From Cyanoderma ruficeps (lineage: Eukaryota; Chordata; Aves; Passeriformes; Timaliidae), in the NCBI GenBank assembly GCA_008694505.1, contig VZDJ01000052.1:7191955-7255954 (forward strand): a DNA stretch of 64,000 nucleotides, given 5' to 3'. This document shows positions 48,336 through 61,032 of the stretch, piece after piece. The notes beneath the pieces were generated by a model. That model worked only from the letters and a program-made list of their open reading frames with translations. It did not search any database and was not told the origin of the DNA. The position numbers and the translations under genes are program-made. Numbering within the stretch: position 1 is the first letter of the stretch; every line of letters starts with the position of its first letter.

Positions 48336-50079
48336 GTAAGACTACTGAATTCAGAGGTAAAATCACTGCAAAGAATATTTAACATTAAAGCCAAACACCA
48401 CATCCTCCTGAAGCAGCACGAATGCCTTCAAGGGAAGATGGAAAATGTAAATCACTGGAAACCCTGAATACCCAATAAATCACTGGCAAGCTGGCCTGGG
48501 TTTCAGCTCTGAACAGAGGGAAAGCAAAAGATTCCAGAGTCCAGCAAAGATGGAAAGAAAGCGTTCATTGTATTGGGAGTGTTACACGATCCGTATCGGA
48601 CCTTTGTGCACCATGCTGGGGCAAAGAATTTACACGGATGCAAGGAAGTGGGAGGTGTTAAGAAGGGAACAGCACCAGAGTTTATACAAGTGTTCCCAAT
48701 GTTAGAATAATGTTTATCAGCTTACAGTATTTGGCTTAGCATGGCTCAAGGGAGAAGGGAGAGATAACAACAGTCCAAAACACGTTCCTCCACCTGAGAA
48801 GGCGGAAGGAGGTCTAAATTCTCCATTTGAAAGGGAGCCCAATTAACTTTATCTTGTATATCTGAGCCCCTGCTGGGGAGACAAGTTCACTGGGGGTTAT
48901 AATAATAATAACCCATGTGCAAACATTTTGGCTACTGCGTGTACTGAAACATCAGAGGAGGAATACAGTGTTATGGAGAAGGTTTATTGCATCAACTCCT
49001 TTTCAGCACCGTTCTTTGGAAGATGCTCGAAGTCAGGCGCACACTTAACCACTTTTATGATAGGAAACTGAGCAGTTCCCATACACTTCAAAAGACTTGG
49101 CTAGCCCAGCTGTACTTGCTTTTCTGAAACCAACAGGGCTGTGCTGATTTATATCAGCCCAAGAGCTGACTGTCCACAATCCATTCCTCTATGCCAGCTC
49201 GGAGCAGGAACACGACAGAAACGAAACATTCAGCTTCTCTGCAGGAGAACTGACCAACAACAAACCCTATGGTGATGTCGAGGGAAAGAACAAGAAACAC
49301 CTCACCAACTCCAGAAATTAGTTGCTTGGAGTAGACAAGGATAAGAATGAATGAAATTTGGATTCAGTCATCACCTTTTCCAGCCTTTATACACGGCTCA
49401 ATCATCTGCCAGGCAGAAATAGAGATTTCATCCACACACACTTGCACATTGAAAATATATTTCTATGCAAAACAAAACAGGCTGTGACACTTCAGTCTGG
49501 CAAGAGAGATTATTCTGAGTGTGGTAAGAGCCTAAACAACTGCACGCAACCTCAAGAGGACAGAATCTTCTAATACTAGAGCAGAGGATCATCAAACAAA
49601 GCTTGGGGAAGAAAATTCAAAACACACCAAGGGAAGTCTAAACCTTCTCTTGTATGAAGAGCCACCTTAGCAAAGAATGCTGGGACTACACGATATTTTA
49701 TATTTGCAGTGGTTCAAGATGAAAATTCCATGTGTACATACCACACATTGATCAGGAAATCCTTTGATTGGAAAGTAGTAGAGAATTAGGAGAATATTGG
49801 AAAGGACACATTAATCTTAACACTTACACACTTGATCTTCTCCAGCATCCATTTACAGCTGTCAACAGGAGCAGGATGCTGGATTTGCTGAACCTCTGGT
49901 CTGAAGAAGTACAGTGGTTTTCATTTTGTTGGTATGTCCACGGAGATTCTCATTGTTACTTAGTTTATCTATAAATATGAAAATAGAGGAACAGAGAGCT
50001 GAACAGTGGATAAACAGATAGTGAACAATACCCAATAAAAAGGAGCAGAGGATATTAACATTTAATAAGGAGCCACTAC

Positions 50080-50806
50080 ACAGAACCACAGAGTCATTTA
50101 GGTTGGAAACTTAGGTCCAGCTTGAACCATCTTGAGACTATGTCCTCTCATCCTGCCACTGGTTGCCTGGGAGAAGAGTCCAACCTCTGCCTGGCTACAG
50201 CCTCCTGTCAGGGAGCTGCAGAGAGGGATAAAGTCACCCCTGGGCCACCTTTTCCCCAGACTAAACACCCCCAGCTCCCTCAGCCATTCCTTCACCAGCC
50301 TTGTTGTCCTGCTCTGGACTCACTCCAGCACTTCCCACCTGAATTGAGGGTCCCAGACCTGGACACAGCACTCGAGGTGTGGCCTCACCAGTGACAACTA
50401 CAGGGAAAGAATCACTTTGTGCTCCTGTTGGGCACATGATTCCTGATCCAGGCCAGGTGCCATTGGCCTTCCTGGGCTCATATTCAGTCTGCTGTCATCC
50501 AACATCCCTAGCTCCTCTTCCTTTTCCTCTCCAGCCTGTGGTGCTGCAGGGGGTTGTGAAGGCCAAAGTGCAGGACCTGGTATTTGGCATTGAGGAACCT
50601 CACACAAGTGGCCTGAGCCCAAGGATCCAGCCTGTCCAGGACCTTCTCCAGAGTTTTCCTGCCCTACAGCAGATCAATATTCCCACCAAACTGGGTGTCA
50701 CCTGCACATTTATTAATCCCCTCAACCAGATCATTGATAAAAGATATTGAACAGGACTGGATCCTACCCTGAGCCCTGGAGAACACCTCTGGTGACCAGA
50801 TTATAG
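50080..50806 (-). mobile_element. CR1 LINE 3' end with an internal deletion
   Basis: The plus strand starts acacagaaccacagagtcat, the reverse complement of a CR1 tail, and runs to 'gaacacctctggtgaccag'. Relic coding on the minus strand keeps WLRELGVFSLGKRWPRGDFI and later blocks, with frameshifts. Just after the tail, near 50108-50125, about 200 bp of the usual CR1 3' region is missing: the 'aggttggaaa' block is followed almost at once by 'gactatgtcctctcatcctg'. The remainder extends about 700 bp, longer than the other CR1 copies here apart from the ancient one. Confidence 0.92.
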
Positions 50807-52530
50807 GTAAGCAATTTAATAGGAAAGATGGTGAAAGTCCCAGAAGTAATTTTAATGTGTGCTAGACACTGCCGAGGTTAACAGGAATTGCAAATATTCA
50901 CATAGGACTTTTGGACTTGAGCCTATTTTCACCATTGAAAGTTAGCACCAAGTCCACGGCAATCAGAATTTAGGTCTTTGGTCATTAGAGCTTCTGCAGA
51001 GAGGTGTGGGAGATACTGAATGTAAAAATAAAGGAAAGGCAATAATGAGAATTATCATATTTTCATGCACTTCAAATCATCCAGTGTCATTTAAAAGCAC
51101 TATTCCACAAAAATAATTCCTCACCTTGGGGTTAAGCCATCTATGGAGAAAGAGATACAGTAGGACTAAACATCTCTGTGCCAAATAAGTCATTTCTAAG
51201 GCCCACAGAATTTCAGAAACAAAGTTCAGAAGTTTCATTTTCAGACAGATAATCTTTGGATTATGCATGTGAAAATGTGATGTAATATCTACCTGACTGG
51301 TAAATTCATCCTTGCTGTAAATCTTTGAATCAAGGAATATTTTCCACCCTGCTACAGACACAGTTTTGTGTCCAGAAAACAAATCTGGCAGAGGTGCACT
51401 TGCCAACAGATCTTAAAAAGTTCCAGCTCTTTGATTAAACACATCTATTTCTGCAGAGTTCAGTAAATGCGTGAATGGAGCATGTGACAAGCTGTTGGCA
51501 GTGTATTTATTTCTACAACACTCTGTAAATCTTGCTAGGCTGCCTGTATCCTCTCATTTTCTTGTCTCTATTACTGTTCTTCAGCACAGAAAGTCTGCTC
51601 CCTTCTTGGAAACTGAGATATTTGGGGCCTGATGCCCTTAACTTCTAAGCGAGATGTGCAAGGATTCCTCCAAAATCCACTGGTTCTTTCATCATATCAC
51701 TTAAATATTTTTCAGTGTTCGACCAGAAACTTGCAAGGAGCACCACTGCCATGTAGTTCTCTCAGAAAGTATTGACATTGCTAGAAAGGAGGGCAGGAGG
51801 GGAGTGAAATAAATCTCTGAACTCAAAAACGTCTGAGAAAGACAGTCGAGGGTGTGGATGAAGTTTTCTAGAAAGTCACTTTTCACCGTCACGTGAATTT
51901 TCTGACAGGAAGATACACCCTTAATGAAAAATGCCACAGTGTCATTATGACCTGACTTAGAAACAAATAAAACAGCAAATTAGGCAAGACAGCTTAAATG
52001 TGAAAAAAATTGCCCTCTGGCCCAGAAATTCCAGGTTTATTTCCCTGCAGGAAGAGGTAAAGCCACCAACAAAGGAGCAAAAATTTTCCTTTAAGGTTGC
52101 ATGAACAATGAGACCTACAAAACAATGTATGTCAGCTGCTCATGGTATAAGAAGAATAATTATGATTTGACTGCCCAGTTTAAAGCCAAGGAAGAGCAAA
52201 AATTCATTTGTGCAAAGTTGAGCACATTTCACAGTAGCAGAGAGCTGAACAAAGAGGGTTTAAATGCTTTGAATAAATCACAGAAACAGAAAGAAAAAAA
52301 AATAGGGCAAAATTAAGCCAGGACCAGTAAAAAGTGACGTTGGAGTTTTAACTGCTCAAACACAGGAAGCATGTGGATAAACAGCAGTTCTCCAGAAACA
52401 TGTTTAGGGGTTGCTGGATCAGAGTCAACACGGCTCTGCTGGCGAGAAAAGAGAAAACATAAGGCTACAAGAGATAAACAGAGTCTGCAGCCTCCAAAAC
52501 ACACAGAAAAACCCTCCCTGCTCTCTGCAG

Positions 52531-52637
52531 TGCCAGGAGGGCTTCCCAGGAACTCTGCTGCATCCTCTTCAGGGGTGGATGGAGCTGGGCAGCAGTGGGA
52601 TGAAGTTCCTGGGAGGTTCAAGACACATCTGTGAAAG
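52531..52637 (+). other. Candidate exon (plus strand), unidentified
   Basis: An acceptor (ccctccctgctctctgcag) and a donor (GAAAG|GTGAGG) bound 107 bp. One open frame reads CQEGFPGTLLHPLQGWMELG and on to GGSRHICE, entering in phase 0 and leaving in phase 2; another frame is also nearly open. The peptide is not recognised. A chance pseudo-exon is the leading alternative. Confidence 0.18.
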
Positions 52638-55600
52638 GTGAGGACTGTAGCAAACACCACAAAGCACCACAAAGAACTGCCACAAAAGAAAGAGCAGCTC
52701 CATAACCTCCATCACAGATTGCCCCTCAGAATGGGTTGGGGAAACATGACCACAGGAAAGCATCCAACCATTCTACCTGGTTTGCTGTAATTCCACACAC
52801 ATGCTGGAGGGACACCTTCCAGCCCAATTTTTAATGGATTCTATATTCCATGGAATTGGAGGACAACCCCCTGGAAATGATTCAAGGGGATTCATTGCTT
52901 TCTTTCCAACATTACTCACACTTCCCCCTCTTTTAGGTCATCCTTTGGGTTGGAAAAGATCATTGAACGTCATTTTCAGTGCTCAGTTTGGCTTGGCACA
53001 CCAAGGTACACACATTTAGACCTGAATATTTACAGCATCCTGGGGCTGCATCCCATTTGCTCTATCATCAGCACAATTCTGAGACCTTTCCTTTACTCAG
53101 GACTGATCTAGCTTTGTGCTGGCTTGGCTTCACAGGTACACACGAGCATCTCCTGCATCGTTCTCCATCCCTGTGCTTCCTCCCTTGGAATTCCACTGGC
53201 AACATCCCCAGCCCCGCAGCAGCCTGCTGCAAACACCTCTCTGCTCTAGGAGCTCTCCTTTTCGTAGCTGAGGCAGATACACTATTAAAAAAAAGATCTC
53301 TGCTGCCCTCTTTCACTACTTTCAGTCCAGTTGAATACGGCAGAGCAGAGAGAGAAGGCAGAGCTTCAGGGAGAGGAGAGAGGCAGTAACAACTCTGGAG
53401 AGATATCAGGCACTCAAATACAGCTAGAGAGGATCAAGCAGAGAACTTAAGGGGTTTAGCCCTGCTGGAGAAATAAACTTCAACTGAAAACAAGCTCAGA
53501 CCGAGATTTAATCTGTTCTACTGATCTGGATCACAGTAAAAATCTTACTGAATTCAAACTGAAGCAGAGCCAGCTTCACTCATAGCTAGACCCAACCCCA
53601 GAAACGAGCAAGAGCAATTATTGTTTCATTTCCTTGGTGTTTGATCAGTGATGCATGAGGTGAATGCTGGAGATGATCCTAGAACTAGGATCTCAGCTGG
53701 AAAACAGAGAAGTCGGGAGAATGACGATTTCAATTGCCAAATGAGAGAAATAAAAGTAATGGCCACCACAACCTGGTATGGCTCTGATGTCAGTAACTCA
53801 CTGACATGATGTGTCTGAGGCTTAAGCTAAGACCCTTACTAGGACAACCTTGGGATCAGTTAACAGGAGTGACAAAAATTCACATGAAGGAACTTTTTAC
53901 AGTCGTTCTTTTGCCTCCACTGTCAACATAGAAGGATTAACAGAAATAGTATTGTCTGCACGTGAGGGTAAATATTAGGATTAGCCAACGAGGATTTGTT
54001 CAGCTCTAAGTGACTGGACAATAAAATGCCAATAAATTCAAGAAAATGTGATTATGACAAACTCACAGCACGTCCATATCTGGAGGGCTGCAGATAGTTC
54101 TGATTGCCCAACCTGGAAAATAGTCCAACAGAACAGGGAAGGAGCAAAGAAGGAAAACCAGCTCCTGACCACAGGAGGAGACAGAGTAGGAAGGCAGTAA
54201 TCTTCAGAGTGGAAAATAGCTACCTAAAGGAGACATAGCAAATTTAAAATCATGAATTAAAATCATGACACAAGAGGCAAATATGTGAGATACTGCTTTT
54301 CATAAAAGAGCTCCAAAACTGCCAAATATCACTAGGCAGGTCAAAATCCGAGCAAAAGGAGTAAAATTTCAACAGCTCTCTACTAAATTGATGGTGACAC
54401 TGAAAAAGGAGGCTATGAAGACAAGAGAGCAGTTTGGGAAGAAAAAGAACAGCTTCTTCAAGACCAGTCTGTTAGTTTCAACACGACAGAACGGAAATTA
54501 TAAGGTCAACTTGTTCATTACACAGAGTTTTTGAGTACTGCAGAGAACACACAGGTGAAAAAGAAATATTTTTTTTAAAAAATCAAGAATTTTGCCCTTC
54601 TGCAGGGACCACCCTAACTACTCCTCAATTTTCCTAGCCTCAACTCTAGCATTTGGGGAGAGTCAAAACTCTTCTGTTTACACTATATCCTGTTGGTTGT
54701 GCTATGGGCTGAGACAAGAGTGATTCCACAGTGAAGTGGCATCTCCAGCATTTTTAGGAGACAGCACAAAGTGGACTAAGCAGACCAGAGAATTCAGATC
54801 CAGTCACCTAAGTCACCTTTGTTTTTTTTGTCACTAGCTCCAAGCACAAAACACCAGTCGGACTCAGCTGCTGCTTTTAATTTAAAACATATACAGATTT
54901 TGCTGAATATTATCAAGTGGGGCTTTGAAAAGGGAGATGAAAAAACATCTTCTATTAGTCATATGTTAAAAGGTGGGGTTTTTTCCCTCTTAGAAAAGGT
55001 TTGAAACACTGTCAGCTCCAACACCTAATCTACTCTATTGGGCTGGGGGAGGTTATCAGGAAGGGCTCAAGAAAGTATAGCAATTCCTAGAATTATAGAG
55101 GCCCTCTAAGATTGTGTGTAACTAAATATGATTTACCACTACCACAAGGCACGAGGTAGCTTAGCAGATGCAATCCAACAATGCTTTTAGCATTAAAAAA
55201 AAAACCAAAAAAAATTAAAAATGCCTAAAGGTCTCGAGACAACCTAAAACACACCATCAGTCTAACTGAATCAGAGATTTGGCATGGGATAGCCAAGGAT
55301 GTTGTGATCTGGTGGCCTGAGTAAAAGCAAGACAGCTCTGCTGCTGCTGGGCAGTGATGGCAGGTCATGACAGGCTCGGAGCCGCCTTTGTGCCCCTCCA
55401 AGAACTTCCCTGAAAATGAGTCTTTAACCCCAACAATCTGCAGCCTAAAGGCTGAGCAAGAGGGGGTTGGCTGGAGCTGGAAGGCAGAAGGATGTGATCA
55501 TCTCAACTAGGAAAAAAAAATCGAACATAGCCAGCGAGAAAGAATACCGCTGCAGTGCAGCCTTCAAGGCAGGTTTTTCAAGGGAGGAGAAGGAAAACAG

Positions 55601-56089
55601 CCATGAATCAGTAGGAGAAATATGACTTTAAAGCCCTAACAAAGGGGAACAGATGGGAGCATAGCAAAGTGCTCACAAACTTGAACTGGAATAGCTGTCT
55701 CTTAATAAAACCTCTCCAAATATGAAAGCTCCTCAGACATCTGCAATTAAATCCCCTATTAATCCCGACTATATTTTAAAAGGCAGTTGAGCCAGGCTAC
55801 TAACAGTGCTATTGACAGGCTGGAAACTACACCGGGAGGACAGGGATGGTGAAACAGAAATGAGAAGAGCCAAAATACAAACTTAAAACCGAGGATGACG
55901 GGGCTGGTTTTTCCACCTCTGCCTCCACATAATTAAGATCCTCCTGAAGGTTTTATCTCTAAGTGCTGGAGGGGGTTAGGATTTCAGTATTTCTGACTCA
56001 CCCCTGATTTCTTACATGCTCACAGGAATGAAGATAGGGAAAATATCACCACTTCTGTATTATGGAAACCTTGCAATTAATAATTGAGA

Positions 56090-56560
56090 ATCTTTTTATC
56101 TCTCTCTCCCTTTTTCTTTCAGAACTAGAGTGCTCTCTTCAGCTTGTTAAGCTTAGTTCACTCCCACTGATAATTCACTAGAGATCATAATTTATGGACA
56201 ATTGAAGCTGCAGAAACATCTCTTAGAAGGAATAGAGCAGATCCATAGCAACAATTCTTCAGGGGAATATTAATCCCCAGCTTTATGTAGTGCTAAGTGT
56301 ACAATAGTAATCAGAACTTGAGTAGAAGCTGCTAATCATTGAGGGAAAAGGCTGTATAAAGAATTCATAATGGAATTAGCCTGCGGCAAACAAAGAAAGA
56401 CAAAATTAAATCAGCCATCAAATTGCACCAAGGAATTTTAATTTACAGGTTAATGTAGGATTATGTAACTAATCACAGCTAACATTTTCAATGAACAACC
56501 AATAAAATTCTGCTCTTTTTTTATTCCTGCTAATGGTATTCCAATAACACACTTTTATCA
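56090..56560. promoter_or_regulatory. AT-rich block resembling a conserved non-coding element
   Basis: Repeat-free sequence with closely packed developmental-factor-like motifs: a FOX-type gcaaacaaag near 56385, HOX/CDX-like caaccaataaaa near 56496, and TAATTA and ATTAAT cores. This is inferred from texture only. Confidence 0.25.
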
Positions 56561-56849
56561 CCGTATAATGCGTTAAGAATGATTTTCAAAAATTCTAAAA
56601 ATCTTCCAAAAAGCATTATGACTGAGCAATCGATGCAAAATGCTGGCTTTAAGTTAATTAGCATAAATATACATCTAGATGATCTACTGTTTGTTTCAAT
56701 CCAATACAATAAAGTTCCTTGGAGTCTGCATGGGACAGATTTACATAACCAAATGTGCATAACTGTAGCCTTAAAATATATGCATGACTTCCGAAGAGGG
56801 AGATGCAGCAATACAGAAAGCCTCCAAATTAAATAAGTCAAACAACTTC

Positions 56850-58110
56850 TGAGTACTAAAGTGCATCAGCTAATTCTAAATAAAACCCTTATTATCGTTT
56901 TTTTCTATCAATACAGCATACATATCCTATGACACACGCACAAAGGATTGCTCTAACAGAGTTTGTGCTGTTTATGATACGAACATCATAAAAAAGAATA
57001 AGGTTTTCGGGGATAAAAAGTTGATTTGCTTCCCCTGGAGGAAAAAAAAAGAAAGGCCTCGTATTTGACCCAGTTATATTTTGATATTGGCCAATGCGAG
57101 GAGATTAAAAAAAAAAAAAAAAGACAGAAAGAAAGGAAAACCTCTCTGTTCAAAAACATATATTAAAAAAAACGCTGGTTACTGTATGCTAATACACAGA
57201 AAAGACTCACATAACCCTTTGCACATTTTTTAAAGGGAAACACCGAAATTATACTGTATGCTTCAAAACACATCAGCTTAATCAAAAAGATCTTTTTTGC
57301 AACATATGGCAGCATGAAAATTTTTATAAATGGAGTAAAAAGCACTTTCATAAGCTTTACTTCACTTAAGAGGAATGCTGGGAAGAAAGGCAACAGCATT
57401 CTTCCTGCATATGTTTTTCTTGTTCTGAACAATGTGGGAAAACCTCATTTTACTTTAATCTAACAGTTCATTTTATGGAAGCAGCAATATTCTGCCCATT
57501 TATTAGCACGGAGGGTTTGGAGTTGGGGGGTTGTTGTTTTTTTTTTCCCCCTTCCTTTTATAAAGTCTAATTTTGAGATGCACACTTCCAAAAAACATTA
57601 TGGTGTCAATTGCACTACCCTTCAGCAATCCTGTAATAACTTTATTCAACCATTTCTAATTATAATTATATTTTCAATTCCTTTTAGCTATAGAAACTCT
57701 TTATCAATCAGAGCACAAGACAGAAAATTACTTTATTACAGCTACAGCTCGTTAGTCTGAGTGCTCTTAATGAAGCAGCCTCATAATCAGATGAAAATCA
57801 TGCTGAAGAAAACTTGCATCATTAGTCTGGGCCTTAATTACCAAGAAATATAGTCACTAACAATGATACTCCATTTCATGATACGGTGCATGCACCTTCT
57901 ACAGTACTTGCAATTAATAATTCCGCAGACTGCTACAGAATCTTTCTATTTATTCATAACAATGGAGGGGAAAAAATTCTAAATTTAATTGAGCGGCTCC
58001 AAATGCACTCTCTCACTCTCTCCTGCTCAGATTAAAATGTCAAAAGGCTAATATTCTATCTTACAATAATTCATCATTTTAATTACATATTTTATGTGTG
58101 TGGAATGTCC
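56850..58110. promoter_or_regulatory. AT-rich block resembling a conserved non-coding element
   Basis: About 1.2 kb of repeat-poor sequence, interrupted by one A run at 57107. It contains many homeodomain-type cores (ccttaattacc near 57831, gcaattaataattcc near 57910) and a TEAD-like ggaatgt near 58103. It is the densest such region in the window. Without an alignment, conservation is not demonstrated. Confidence 0.3.
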
Positions 58111-59406
58111 TTTTTATTTTTTTTTTTCCTCCTCTTGATCATTCAGGGCGACATTTTGGGGGGACATGTGTACGGGAAAAAAAATCTCTCCTTGTGTGTA
58201 GTTGGACCACGCCACACAGAGTTGCAATAAAGAGAAGAAAAAAGCATTTCTTTTTCTTTGCCAGTGAACGGGGATAAGCTTCAGCCATAAGCACAAGAAA
58301 TTCATTTAAATTAATGATGTCCTTCACTTATCAGTGAGGCTGGAAAGATTCTTGAGCAAGGAATATGCCGATCCCTAAAATTCTTTATACGATCCATCGT
58401 AGGATTAGTAACTTTTATACACAAGCCTCTCCTAATCCACTGCATGTTCTGTATTTTTTCTCACTGAATGCTCATCTGAGGTCTCCAGAAAGCTTCCTGC
58501 ACACGAGAGCATCAGGAAACGCCGTGAGTGAGAGTCCCCTTCGTCCAGCTAACGAACCCACTAAAAGATCAGATCACAATCCTCAACACCCAGCACCCGG
58601 AGGACATTTCACTCTCATTTCCAGCATGGAAAACGATTCCGCAGGCAGCAGGGGGAACGTTCACACCCCACAGGAGTGTCCCCGAGGTCTGTACCTGCTC
58701 CAGCCTTCTCCCTCCTGTGCCTCGTCACTGCTGGAAGCCCGACAGGCTCCCGAGGGGGATAAGGAACACTGTTTTCCAGGGGATTAACTGAGGTTCTGCT
58801 GCTTGCAAAGCTGCACTTTGGAAACTGGGGATTCCACTCCACATCAAAAAAAAAAAAAAAAAATTATGATTTTTGCAAAGTGCCCAGTCCTTGGCTGCTC
58901 AGCTGTTATCTGAGCACGTCACTTTAGAGCAGAAGAGATTGCTCTTGGAGTTAAGTTACCGAGCCTGTGATTAATCTCAAGGGCATAAGCCAAATAACTC
59001 CCCTGTACCATTGAATTTTCTAGCACTCACACGGTGCTGTGCTTTCATGCAAGCGCTTCAAACAACAACTAGCCATTAGACAGGCTAGATGAACTTGCTG
59101 TAAATTTATTCAGCACATCCTGCTTCCCAGCACTGAGCTGCAAAAGGCATCCTCGCTGTCGCCTCTGCTACATGATTTGCTGCATCTTCCCATGATCTTT
59201 GACAAATCATTGGCATCTTTGGAAGCTTTTTACGTGCCCTCCCAACGCAGAAAGGGAGCTCCCTTCTCCTAAAACAGAAAGTAAGAAGCTCCCTGCTCTG
59301 TTTTGGCTGCCTCTCATATGTGGCACAGTTGAGGGCTAGTAAGCGAAAAGAAGGGAAAATGAAAATCGGCTTGGAATTCTGTAAAACAAGTCTGTAAGTA
59401 GATGGA

Positions 59407-59428
59407 ATGAATAAATAAATAAAATAAA
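59407..59428. repeat. (AATA)n microsatellite
   Basis: About five AATA/TAAA units in a row. Simple repeat. Confidence 0.85.
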
Positions 59429-60189
59429 GAAAAAGGCTTTCTGCCCAGTCTCTCCTGCAACTGTTATTTTCCTACCCTCCTGCCACACCTCAGTATTTTT
59501 TATTTTAGGAGAACTTCTTTTACGTAGTCGCTTCAAGAATTTGCATCTGGCACCAGCAGCCGACAGAGACAGGAGACCAGCAAGAGGGACTGTTGTGGCA
59601 ATTCCTGTGTTCCTACTACATTCCTAAGCTGTGCTTTTTGGCACTGAATATGGCAAAAATAAAAGACAGCACATTTAGAAACGTGACAACTGGAAAAAAT
59701 ATTCTTAAACCTTACAGTGCCTTCTAAAATTGCAGAATAAAATTAATTTATAGTATGACTATAGCTGGCCAAAAACCAGGGGCTCACAGTAAACCAAATG
59801 GGGTAAAAACTGGCTCTGAAAGCGACTCTGAGGTTTTGGCTCTGTCCAACAAGTACACTTATAAACTTATTGTATAACTTACTGGCAAGAGAGCAGCATC
59901 GGACTGACCTCCACTTGCATCACAGAAATTACACATTCATTGTCTTTGAGGGGAAAATGTTCTTATGGTACCATATTAATATCCTTTGTGGGCTGGGTCA
60001 TGAATCAGCATTGGCAGCCACCTCCCAAGCCGTCTGCCTGCCAGCCTTCCCAGCTGGAAAACTGGTAATGCAGGAGAGATGTATACATAAGGGAAATGAT
60101 GGTTTCCCAATCCTGAATTGATTTGTACATGAAGCCGCTCAAGTTTAAAGCGCCCCAGAGTGCCAAAAACCTGGTCCAAGGAACACATA

Positions 60190-60620
60190 GGAGGATGGCG
60201 AGCACTCCCTGCGTGGGCTCGTAGCGAGGATGGGTTTGTGCACCCACAGCCCACGCAGGAGCCCCGCGGTCCCACGGCCTCGTGGGCTGCAGCACTGCCG
60301 GCGGGATGGGGCGGCGCTTCCAAGGGGGAAAAAGTTTGGACCGCCTAAAATTAGGATTTTTAAATTTTTTTTCCTTCTCCCTATTTTTTTTTAAATTTTA
60401 TTCTCCCCACAGCCCCCAGAGGAGGGGGCGCAGGGGGAGAACCGGGCGGTGTCCCCGGGGGCAGCCCCGGGGCGCTCCCCCCGTGCCTGGGGGCCCGGCG
60501 CCCTCTGCCGGCCGCCCGCCGCAGCGGCCCGCAGCCGGGGCCGCGGGTTCGAGACCCGGGGCCGCCGGTTCGAGACCCGGGGCTGCTGCACCCACGCCCC
60601 GCATCTCTCCGCCCTGCGGT
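60190..60620. promoter_or_regulatory. CpG island
   Basis: This is the only strongly GC- and CpG-rich block in the window. It has two parts: about 60190-60345, with frequent cg (gctcgtagcgagg, gccccgcggtcc, gccggcgggatggggcggcg), and about 60411-60610, which is extremely GC-rich. A T-rich stretch (60347-60408) that ends in a good plus-strand acceptor (ttctccccacag) separates them. Islands of this kind usually mark promoters, so a transcription start in either direction is plausible. No TATA box or clear first coding exon is visible. The long frames across it are R/P/G/A-rich translations of GC-rich DNA and are not taken as genes. Confidence 0.7.
60546..60587 (+). repeat. 21-bp tandem repeat in the CpG island
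   Basis: Two head-to-tail copies of a unit beginning GGTTCGAGACCCGGGGC differ at two of 21 positions. GGTTCGAGACC is one base away from the tRNA B-box consensus GGTTCGANTCC, but no A box or cloverleaf accompanies it, so it is not a tRNA gene. Confidence 0.9.
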
Positions 60621-61032
60621 AGTGCTCACAGTGCAAACCTAACCAGTGCTTTCCGAATAATTAAATAACGAGGAGTAATAAACCACCGTGCCGTCACTCG
60701 GGACACAGCTCTCAAGCCCCACCTAAAAGCATCAAGCAACCGAGACAAGCAATGGTTTGTGTCTGCCGGTAGCGATTATTAAACAGGAAGAAACCACTTT
60801 GGTAGGGGCAGGCGACCGACTGCCCCCAGCCCACCTACCCTGGCAGGAGGAGCATCACAACTGGGTTTCAGCACGAGTGGCAGAGCTGGACCCTGAAAAG
60901 CCTCCCAGAGCGTCAGAGGCTTGGAGCAGCAGTGGTGCCACAGTCACAAAACATCAACTGTTGGACCTTCAGGCCTTAAACCAGGAGGAGGACATGCATT
61001 GACCAGCACAAAGAGGAACTATTATATTTTAC

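Larger units (their letters stand above)
41993..50079. other. Unique non-coding stretch
   Basis: No gene is recognised. Small structures include a possible CR1 tail stub near 42957-43003 (gttgatgatcag...cttttccaaccc), a 13-bp inverted repeat around 44438-44516, a two-copy tgaaagatgtgac duplication near 47294-47320 and an exon candidate at 48295-48335. Frames are all under 125 codons with no recognised domain. Confidence 0.5.
50807..60189. other. Unique AT-rich stretch with possible regulatory blocks
   Basis: No gene recognised. It holds a plus-strand exon candidate (52531-52637), A runs (57107-57122, 58846-58863), an (AATA)n tract (59407-59428) and two AT-rich, motif-dense blocks (56090-56560, 56850-58110) listed separately. 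A weak CR1-like 'gggttggaaaagatcattga' occurs near 52946 but is too short to call. Confidence 0.5.

Noticed and set aside
48580..48955. Possible LTR starting TGTTACACGATCC
   Set aside because: No matching 3' terminus, no target duplication and no clear polyadenylation signal in the right place.
52930..52970. Short minus-strand CR1-like match (gggttggaaaagatcattga)
   Set aside because: Only about 20 bp match; chance cannot be excluded.
60546..60587. tRNA gene suggested by GGTTCGAGACC
   Set aside because: No A box, acceptor stem or cloverleaf can be drawn; it is a simple GC-rich tandem repeat.
60282..60668. Plus-strand 128-codon frame across the CpG island
   Set aside because: It reads from GC-rich into T-rich DNA and back, giving an F/K-rich then R/P/G/A-rich peptide. 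All overlapping frames are also open because GC-rich DNA lacks stops.
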